Positions 15,364 through 15,373 of a stretch of 15,373 nt of DNA are shown in pieces (within the stretch, counting starts at the first letter, position 1; each line of letters starts with the position of its first letter). This stretch comes from CAVSZB01 sp964420395 (GTDB lineage: Bacteria > Krumholzibacteriota > Krumholzibacteriia > LZORAL124-64-63): positions 1 through 15,373 of the forward strand of contig CAYQTJ010000065.1 in assembly GCA_964420395.1 (NCBI GenBank), in the 5' to 3' direction. The notes under the pieces are model-generated. The model saw nothing but the letters and a program-made list of their open reading frames with translations. It had not been told where the DNA came from and ran no database searches. Made by a program: the position numbers and the translations under genes.

Positions 15364-15373
15364 GGCGTCGGCG

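Overview
The window is high-GC DNA (roughly 70% G+C) from a diderm (Gram-negative-type) bacterium. Nearly every product carries an export signal or lipoprotein-like N-terminus, and there is a complete tripartite efflux pump. The secreted nuclease ends in a FlgD-like/sorting-type C-terminal domain with a YPNPFNP motif. That domain, the Cbp1-like coiled-coil protein and the M14/M3 exopeptidases are most familiar from FCB-group and related high-GC lineages (for example Krumholzibacteriota, Eisenbacteria or Gemmatimonadota). This placement is an inference from family distribution, not a measurement. The left edge is a 29-base G homopolymer and looks like a contig end or sequencing artefact.

Layout. 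Bases 79-4172, minus strand: three genes read leftwards, an exported M3-family oligopeptidase (2061-4172), a membrane-anchored coiled-coil protein (1084-1980) and an exported metallo-beta-lactamase-fold hydrolase (79-984). Bases 4173-4402: a divergent intergenic region with a near-perfect extended -10 promoter facing right. Bases 4403-6205: a secreted endonuclease I-type nuclease with fibronectin-like domains and a C-terminal sorting-type domain, followed by a strong stem-loop. Bases 6294-6356: an AT-rich island with a -35-like box and a dyad-rich operator. Bases 6386-12570: a compact efflux operon made of a TetR regulator, an RND membrane-fusion protein (4-base overlap) and a 1477-residue RND permease fused in frame to a TolC-like outer-membrane factor (3-base gap). 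Bases 12667-15333: a separate exported M14 zinc carboxypeptidase-like protein with a GATase-like C-terminal region, followed by a 12-bp perfect stem-loop at the right edge.

How it works together. The efflux operon encodes its own sensor, adaptor, pump and outer-membrane channel, with pump and channel as one polypeptide. The junction is remarkably economical: the arginine-rich cytoplasmic tail of the permease runs straight into a signal-peptide-like hydrophobic stretch ending in an ALA-A cleavage-like site, so the fusion is topologically sensible and might be cleaved into two proteins. The flanking genes (M3 peptidase, M14 peptidase, nuclease) are a set of exported degradative enzymes that would suit scavenging of peptides and DNA. 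No mobile element, CRISPR array, tRNA or rRNA was seen. The most noteworthy item is the RND-TolC fusion, followed by the operator architecture and an exact 18-bp in-frame tandem duplication in the M14 gene.
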